Shown in pieces: positions 56,651-64,000 of a DNA stretch of 64,000 bases. The notes beneath the pieces were generated by a model. It was not told the DNA's origin. It ran no database searches and saw only the letters and a program-made list of their open reading frames with translations. This DNA comes from Eopsaltria australis (taxonomy: Eukaryota > Chordata > Aves > Passeriformes > Petroicidae), in the NCBI GenBank assembly GCA_034509425.1, contig JAVTVJ010000822.1, forward strand, positions 1 to 64,000. Reading direction: 5' to 3'. The first letter of the stretch is position 1; the number at the start of each line of letters is the position of its first letter. A program made the position numbers and the translations under genes.

Positions 56651-57885
56651 ATTCCCCAGGATTTCCTGAAAACCAGGGATGAACATCATGTCCATGTGAA
56701 GATAATTTAGACAGAGATCTCTTTTAAATAAGAGCACATCCAGTGATGGATGCCAGCTCCAGTTGTTTTCATGTGTTTTGCTCTTAATTGCACTATGGTA
56801 AAGCAGGGTTAAGCCCACTGAGGTTTTTAGCTGGGCTGCAATGAACCCAAAATCTGTGAGGAGACTCATTTCTAATGAAGGTTTTCCCCATTTCTCTGCA
56901 ATATGGAATTTGAAAATTCTCCTGGCCTTTCCAGTTGTTTGGTCTTTCGTGGATACTAAAAAATCCAACAGATTTCCAGTCTCAAATCATGACAAGTTCA
57001 AGGAGCTCATTCGTTTTTTTTTTTTCTATTTTCATCTTAAACTATTAAATTCTAGCAATATTGCATTAAAATCTGGATTAACAAAGAGTTTGGTTTGTTT
57101 TTGAGTTTGGTGTCTGTGTTTACCAAGTTTGGAAATAAGAAAGCATAAATAAAACATCTCCATGGGATGCAAATTCACTCTGTCTCGAATACAAGAAATG
57201 CAGCTGTGAAATACAAATCATCTGCTAGCCAGAAACATCATTTAATATTTATTAGTACACATTTGGCTCTGTGGACTCAGGGAAGGTGTCCCCCACTTCT
57301 TATCTGTGACCTTTTGGGGTCCTGACCTCACAATGTGCCACCACTAAACAGTGTTGGAGCAATATTTATTTTACCCCATTTAAAACTTGGTCAGTTTGGA
57401 CATTTCCCACTCTCAGACTTTAGAAACACAAAAATAAAGTAATTTTTTTTCATTTTAACACAATTGGGAAAGCAGTTGAAGGATATTGTTTCACTGTGAA
57501 GATGGGAGAATGATCCAGCTGGAAGAATTCTCATGAGTGAGGGCAGAGTGGTGCTGGAATTGCCTCTGCAGAGGCTGAGTGGAGGTTTTGGCTCCCCAAA
57601 GGGCTGCACTCATCAAGAGCTTTCCAAAAGGAAAACCAAATTACTCATTTTGATCAAAAAGTAAAGTCAAATTTTGAGGAAAATGCAGATTTATATAAAA
57701 CTTAACATAATGTGACATACCTGTAGGAGAAGGCTGATCACAGGCAGTGGTTTTTAAGTGCTGGTCACCTCTGTCCTTATTTTGTGCACCCCAGAAAATG
57801 ACAATTCAGAAGAGGTAACAAAATTTTGCTGCCAGAACTCACCCTGGAGTTCCTGTGCTCCCAATCCCTGGGTGGGGATGATGGT
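56651..57885. other. Unique non-coding sequence
   Basis: AT-rich single-copy DNA. No repeat or gene recognised. Confidence 0.45.
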
Positions 57886-57950
57886 ATTTGGTTGAAGGTT
57901 GGACTTAATGATCTTGGAGAGCTCTTCCAACCTTAATGATTCGGTGAGTT
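57886..57950 (+). mobile_element. CR1 LINE 3'-tail fragment, older subfamily
   Basis: TGGTATTTGGTTGAAGGTTG, GACTTAATGATCTTGGAGAG, CTCTTCCAACCTTAATGATT matches the tail of the CR1 group with GGTTGGACTTGATGATCTT and TCCAACCTAAATGATTC. About 65 bases remain; the terminal repeat is nearly gone. Confidence 0.82.
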
Positions 57951-59206
57951 TAATGCATTTTGAGTCCTGGTAATAAAATTAACACCATTAAGGGACTGCT
58001 CCATCTCCCCAGTGGATATGGCACAGGGTTGTCTAAGGAAAAAACAATCTGGATTTCAACAGCTTTTCAAAAAAGTATTTTAAAAAATGATTAATAAAAA
58101 TAGGGAGGGCTCTTGTGCAGGAAAATTTGTGACAACCAGGACCCTTTGAACCATTTTTAACCTGTGTCTTTATCCTCCCCTTCAGCTGGTACCACTCCTC
58201 CTTCCAGCACAAGGAAAAGTTGACAGTGAGAAGATATTTTTTAAAATAATTATTAAGCATTAAAAGAAAATGTGTATTTCTATAATAATAGGGTTAAACA
58301 GGTCTAATTCTGAATTTTGATCTCTGCACCCCAAGATGCTTCTTTTCTGAAGGTCAAAAACAAATTTATTTGCCACACTGCTCATTTACAGACCGAAGCA
58401 ACAGAAGCAATGAAAACAAAACCTGCTTCCCAGAACAAAAAATAACCCCAAAAAGTAACTTTTCCCTCATTATTATGTACTGGCAAAGCAGAAATCAGCC
58501 AATTATCCTATGAGAAATATTCCCCCAAATGGGAGCAGCCCTACCCTGGCAGGTGACAGAAACACTGAGCCCACACCCCATGGGGCATCTCTGTCCAGCA
58601 CCCAGGACCCCACTGCTTTTTTCTCCCTGGATTTTTATATCCTGATGGAGATTTTGTCAGAAGCAGCAGCAAGGATGGCAGGTTTGGGATGGAGCAACCA
58701 GCACTGCAGCAAAATATCCCAAAGCTGCTGAAACCCAGGTTAATTCAGGGACTGCCTTCGAGCAGTGCTGACCCCGAGCCTGCTGAGGGTCCTGCTCACA
58801 CCCATTCATCAGCTGCTCAAACAGACTGCCCAGAGCTCTAAATATTCCTAAAATACACACAGCCACTGCCAGGCAGAGCTGGTGGCCATAAACCACTGGG
58901 GGCTGCACAGCACAGAATTCGGGATGTGGATGTTGGAGGTGAGGACACTCCAGTGACCCTGAATGCCACAGGACATTCACAGCCACCACTGGCACAGGAG
59001 TTTTTCCTATCAGTGCTCCAAACTTCCAGGTGTTTTCCATTTCCAGAGGTGGAACCGCTCTTCTGTCACCTGTACCAAAAGCCAGTTCCTGCTATCTGGT
59101 CACATTTTGGCTTATTAAGGTTATACACATGAAAATGATTTTTTAAGGCTTTAGCATGAATTATTTCACAGCAGCTCTTGGAGCACTCATTCTGCAGCTG
59201 CTGAGG
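57951..59206. other. Unique non-coding sequence
   Basis: Single-copy DNA. A 127-codon minus-strand frame at 58657-59040 is cysteine-containing and hydrophobic in places but has no recognised domain. Confidence 0.45.
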
Positions 59207-59341
59207 TGAATCCCAGAATGGTCTGGGCTGGAAGGGACCTTAAATCCCATCCAGTGCCACCCCTGCCATGGGCAGGGACACATTCCACTATCCCAGGTTA
59301 CTCCAAACTTGTCCAATCTGGCCTTGGACACCTTCAGGGAT
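59207..59341 (-). mobile_element. CR1 LINE 3'-end fragment, reverse orientation
   Basis: GAATCCCAGAATGGTCTGGG, CTGGAAGGGACCTTAAATCC, CATCCAGTGCCACCCCTGCC, ATGGGCAGGGACACATTCCA, CAGGTTACTCCAAACTTGTC, CTGGCCTTGGACACCTTCAG. Complete at its 3' end and truncated after CAGGGATG, before the GGATCCAGGGGCAGC block. Confidence 0.93.
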
Positions 59342-59975
59342 GTATTTTAGGTTATTTTCCTGTAAACATAAAGGCTTCTATGCTTTCCTCTGTGCTATCA
59401 CTTTTTGTAGTCCTTGTCCAGCTGTTTTCTCCTCCTTTTTATGCCCAAATTCAGCATAAAAAAAGAATTCTGGGACAAGGCCACGCTCATCTCCAAGCTC
59501 CCATTTTGCTGTGAAATGTTCCCTCACAGGTGCTGCTTGCTCCCAAGCAGATCAGGATCACTGGAAAATGCTCAAATCCTTTAGGAGCTCTCACATTCCC
59601 ACTGTTCCATAATTAACTCTCCTTGCCACCTGCATTTGTTTAATTCCAGCAAAAACAACTCCCGTGCCAGAGCCCTCACTTTTGGAAGAGTGAAGAGCAC
59701 AGTGGCTCAGCCTGGGGGTGGGTGAGAGCCTCACTGCAGCCCCAAACTGCTCAGCTTTGTGATATTGATTAGGAATTGGATTGCCTCAGAAATTACCACA
59801 GCAGTGGATAATCTAAAATTAAAAAAACCCTGGATATTGCTGGCTTTCCAGCAAGTGGGGGGAGTTATTCCAGGTGCCAAATGCCTCATCCCCACCTCGA
59901 GCACGTTCAAAACTCTCTGTGTGCTGTTTATTTTTTGTTGTGGTTGCTTGCAGAAGGAGCATCCTTTGGGAAGTT
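59342..59975. other. Unique non-coding sequence
   Basis: Single-copy DNA between a CR1 fragment and repeat copy 2. Nothing recognised. Confidence 0.45.
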
Positions 59976-60150
59976 GTGGTCATTACCCACAGATGGTTTG
60001 AACACCTCAAATACAAACAAGCAAACAGAAATCCCCTCCCCAAACATGCAGGTGAGCAAAATTATTTGCAAAAGTCATTTCAGTAACTCGAGAACAATGC
60101 TCCAAAGATCAGGTCAGATGTTGTGATCTGCAAAGGAGGCTTGGAATAAA
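59976..60150. repeat. Unclassified repeat, copy 2 (partner at 56476)
   Basis: Direct-orientation partner of 56476-56650, 3.5 kb away and of the same ~175-bp length. It has a 2-base deletion near CGAGAACAATGC, a small insertion before the end, and scattered substitutions. Immediately upstream the two loci differ: copy 1 follows a CR1 tail, copy 2 follows a GCAGAAGGAGCATCC stretch. Confidence 0.92.
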
Positions 60151-61032
60151 CCCTTATCTCACTCACCCTCAAAAGAACCTCACTTGGTTTTAATTAAGCA
60201 GAGCAGAAGGTGGGAATGTGGGAAGCAGTGGGGAAAAAAAGAATGGGAAAAGGTAAAATAAGTGATCAGATTCCCTGTTTTCCATCAGCACAAACCAAGG
60301 GTCAGGGATCCAGTTGGGCAGAGGATGGATTAAGCTTAAAATGCTGAATTTGCCCCAGAATTCACCGAGAAAGCCCCTGCTTTGTGTTCCTATCTTTTCC
60401 TTTATGCTTATCTCTTGGCAGAGCTGCCACAGCACTCGTGGCACAGCTGAGGAGATTTTCTGGAAGGATATTTTTGAAGCTCCCAGGTATGGAAGTTGCT
60501 CAAAGTCTCCCATTATTATTGCCCTTCAGGACAAACACCTGTGAGAGCTCTGAGTGTGTTCATTTCAGCCTTGCTGTTATATTGATAAACAGGATTATTG
60601 CTGAGTTTGGCATCTCAAAAGCCAATTTTGCCGTTCATCTGCAGGAAAAAACCTCCAGAAAAAGTGCATTTTGCAGGGATGTCTTGAACAGCGCAACTTG
60701 GAAAAGATTCCCATCTGCTACCAGTCCATTAAATGTAAAAATGTGGAATTTTCCAGCCTGGGATTTGGGTGGTGAAGGTTGAAGTTCTGTTCACAGCCAC
60801 ATTTGCAGCCCTTCAGGCAGATGGGGATTGTTTGGAGATGCCTGCAAAAAGCCTCAATTTGTACTCACAATAAAATAAGAGCATTTTTATTAATGAATCA
60901 TTTTGACACATCAACCTCCATTCGTGTGTCACAGACTCTGAGTACACAAACAGCTCCTGAGAGGGGAATGTGTCATTGTTAACCAGAAATTAATTCTTCA
61001 AGATATTTTTAAAAGTGTTTCACTGCTCTAAA
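60151..61032. other. Unique non-coding sequence
   Basis: Single-copy DNA. Overlapping 107-132-codon frames at 60190-60782 on both strands are not recognised. Confidence 0.45.
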
Positions 61033-61220
61033 TCCCAGTATTTTCAGCCTTTCCTGTCTTTCATAATAATGCTCAATTAATAAATTTCTTTATGGATTAG
61101 GTCAGTATAAAAACTAGAAAGAAAAAAAAAAAAGAATTCCCAGTATTTTCAGCCTTTCCTGTCTTTCATAATAATGCTCAATTAATAAATTTTTTCATTA
61201 ATTAGCTCAGTATAAAAACT
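61033..61220. repeat. Direct duplication of ~85 bp, 105-base period
   Basis: TCCCAGTATTTTCAGCCTTT starts at 61033 and 61138, followed in both by CCTGTCTTTCATAATAATGC, TCAATTAATAAATTT and AGTATAAAAACT. An A-rich linker of about 20 bases, AGAAAGAAAAA..., separates them. The first ~55 bases are identical; the ends differ slightly. Confidence 0.95.
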
Positions 61221-64000
61221 TCTTAAAAATAAGAAACCTGCTGTTTTTTGGTTCCAGATACATAATGGAATAGTCTGGAATGTTTTTTTCCTTGATAAAT
61301 AATCTGTTTTAAGCTCACTCCTACTCAGCACATCTCCACCCTGCTTCTTTGTAGTACTAATTACTCAACATGAACTGTGTATTGGATAATGATGTCAAAA
61401 TTTCACGCCAATAATTACTTTCAGCACAAAACTAAAGTATTTTACACCCTTCCTGTTCAAAGAGATGAACTCAGGGATGTAGTAGATACACCTGGAATAT
61501 GAAATTTTGCATCTGGCCATGATTTTTTGGTCATCTCAGCTTTGTTTAATATGATTTTTAAATGACAAATAAAATGCCATATTCTATATAAAAGGGGAGA
61601 AATCCCAATTCAATCTGAATATAAAACCCTTCAGGTCTTCCTGCTAATCAAACAAAAAAATTAAATTACCATCTTAATCTCCCCCCCACACCATTTTTTT
61701 AAGTATTCTTAAATTTTTAGTAGATTCTTTTCCTAAGTTTTGGGAGTTTGACAGTCCTGCAGTTGTACTTGAAATAAAAATTTCTTCTCCTTCTTTACCA
61801 TCAGGCTTTAGTCTTGCTTTGCCTTATGAAAAACCCTAATTGTGTTAATTACCCCATAAGTTATTTATTTAGGGTGGTGTTTGCAACAGCAGAACTCACA
61901 ACAGAGTTTTGTTTTGATTTTACTGCTGCATAAAATGATAAAATCTAAGACACACATGGCAGAATGGACACAGAATCAAAAGGCTTTAAAAAAAAACATT
62001 TTAGAGTTTAAAACCACATAAACCTTGCGATGTTCTACTGTTTAATAAAAATATTTCAAGTCCAAAGAGCATTATTTTAGTGAGTATCAGTGTTCAGTGC
62101 CACAACCACCACTGGAACAGGTTTCTATTTCCCTGCTCCTGGAAAATTTCTGGAAAATAGCACTGAACTCTCATGCTGGAGGATGTGCTGGAAAACTGAG
62201 ATACCCATGTGTGGATTCTCTAAGGCTTTAAGAAGAGGAAGGGCTCACTGTTCCCCACTTATCTCAAATTAGAATCCAACCCCATGAAGGGAAAGGGGAG
62301 ACAGAGGGATTTATAATATCACAACCAGAGCGTGTGGTAACAAATGACATTGGGGAAGCAAGGAGAGAAAAATGACTTTATCTCAGCTGAGGCCACCTTG
62401 GAAAGGCAGATCCTGCATTGAACTGCAAAGTGGAAATCTCCTCCTCCTCCTCCTCTGGGTAACATTTCCTTCTTCTGTAAAGCATACAAAATATAAACGT
62501 CTGATCCCAAAATCCCAAATACACCAGAATTTGTCTCCTGTTGGTTCCTGAGGGAAAGCAGCACCTGCAGCACAAACAGGTTTGGGGCGAGGGCTGTTCC
62601 CTCTCCTGCAGCACTCACTGGATCACATCCAAACAGCCTTTCAAAGCTATAACTGAGGCTTTATAAATGCAATAACCTGAGTGCTGAAATGCAAATTAAA
62701 AATCATTACTATTGCTGCCATTCAGATCTGTCCTCTCCAGGCACCAGTTGTCCTACAGCATTAAAAACTGGGGGCCTGGGGGATCATTTCAGCTTTGATG
62801 CCTTGTTTTTACAGGAGAGGGGAAAGCAGCTGGAGGAACATTTACCCCCTATTTCCATTTAGCCATTCAAGCTTAAAATCCCATTCCTGGCTTTGCAGGA
62901 GCCCTCAAACCAGAGCACAGATTCTCCCAGGACAGAGTGGAGCAGTGCTCTTATTTCCTCTTTGCAACCAGCTCTATTTCACTGTTTATGTTTCCTGTCC
63001 AGTTCATTATTCTGTTGTTGCTCCAAAGAGCCCAAGGAGGGATTTCCAAGCTGTGTCACACAGAATTACCTCAGAGCCTCATGGAAAGCCTGATTGAAAA
63101 GCTCAGTTTCTCCTCAGACGTGTGGGTGTGCCCTGTGTGTGGAGCTGGGGCTGCAGAAACCATGAACAGATTACAGAAAGTGATCCAAAAGTGTTGGGTG
63201 AAGGCTGAAGATGACAAATTTGTGGGTGGTTGTGCAGAGATCCCACCTGAAAGAAGAGATTAAACTTTTCTGGAGTGCATTTATCCAACCTGGTGCCACC
63301 AAATTCTTCAGGATCCTTCAGAGAGCTCCAGAAGCAGAGCTTGGGCACTGTTAATGCTTAAATCACTTTGCCTCATTAACACCATCACTCCCATCTTCCC
63401 CAAATCCAGCCTCTTCCTAATCCAGCACCTCCTCTCCTCCAGGCTCCATAAATCTGATGGAAGAGGGTGAAGAGTTTGCAGGGTTGATCCATAAACTCTG
63501 TCTCTCCCAGAAAACCCATCTGGGTTCCATGATAAAATTAACCAAGGTTGGCTCACATTGAGCAGGATCTGCTCTGCTGGGTGAAGGAACACGTGGATTC
63601 GTGGATTTTAGCTGTCCCATTGTACTCCTTTAGGGAAAATGTGATCCACCTGTTAAATCCTGGGAAACCAGGAGCTGCTCCCACATCCTGGGGTCAGGAG
63701 AACCAACTCAGCTCCAAAATCCACAGCCCAGAATTGACCACGAGGAAATGACCCAGTTTAAAATACAAATCCTGCCCTTTCACATCCCTTGGGAATTATC
63801 TGCAAATAGAGCTTCACCTCTTCAAGTCTCCCAGAAATCCAGGGAATGGCACAACTTTGGTGTTGATTTGTGCTTCCTGTGACAATATTCCTGTTTTTCC
63901 TCAAATCCCTCATGTAAAATGTCCCTGTCCACCATCAGAGATGAAGAATAAGAACTCTGCAATCCCTTTTTGTCTGGATAAAACAGGTAACAAAGGAGAG
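61221..64000. other. Unique non-coding sequence to the window end
   Basis: AT-rich single-copy DNA to about 62300, then GC-richer. It holds a (CTC)6 run at 62438-62455. The 108-codon frame at 62937-63263 contains a CPVC motif near its C-terminal half and runs to a normal stop, but one C-x2-C pair is not evidence of a zinc finger. Several minus-strand frames overlap it at 63103-63620. No gene is called. Confidence 0.45.

Noticed and set aside
61033..61220. Direct copies considered as target-site duplications around a retrocopy
   Set aside because: The copies are about 85 bases long and the linker is only about 20 bases of A-rich DNA; too long and too little cargo.
62937..63263. 108-codon frame with a CPVC motif, considered as a zinc-binding exon
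   Set aside because: A single C-x2-C pair with no second pair at suitable spacing, no clear splice sites, and overlapping frames on the other strand.

Overview
The window looks like bird nuclear DNA, probably from a songbird. It is AT-rich, CpG-poor and eukaryotic in texture. Truncated 3' ends of CR1 LINE retrotransposons, the dominant transposon family of bird genomes, are scattered on both strands. Most copies share the motif CCCAGAGAAGCTGTGGCTG and end near AACCCAAACCATTCTGGGA, as young passerine-type CR1 copies do. This is read by eye from motifs; no database search was possible.

I find no protein-coding gene, tRNA, rRNA or recognisable small RNA that I can defend. The longest open frames (up to 279 codons) are explained by antisense CR1 sequence, by a (GGAAA)n satellite, by repeat arrays, or are within what chance allows in 64 kb read in six frames. 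The simplest reading is a gene desert or the inside of a very large intron.

Layout. 1-10 kb: a 3 x 88-bp tandem repeat, five CR1 fragments and a 2 x 235-bp tandem duplication. 10-25 kb: long single-copy stretches with CR1 copies at 13.0, 14.5, 19.8, 21.5 and 24.5 kb; the 14.5-kb copy carries a perfect 23-bp palindrome. 25-40 kb: mostly unique DNA with small CR1 fragments, a possible decayed CR1 reverse-transcriptase piece at 34.3 kb, and an A/C-rich tract at 33.0 kb. 40-45 kb: a (GGAAA)n polypurine block, a nested tandem array at 42.6-43.1 kb, and G/T-rich and A/T-rich low-complexity DNA. 45-60 kb: the densest CR1 zone, with a 6 x 40-bp minisatellite of (ABC)2 higher-order form, two small CpG-rich patches, and a pair of ~175-bp direct repeats (56.5 and 60.0 kb) that belong to no family I recognise. 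60-64 kb: an 85-bp direct duplication, then unique sequence.

Nothing here works as a gene system. The interest lies in mutation mechanisms recorded in repeats: template-switch palindrome formation, deletions between short direct repeats, higher-order minisatellite structure, and an unusual number of unrelated local tandem duplications. Single-copy stretches may hold conserved non-coding elements, which cannot be judged without alignment.
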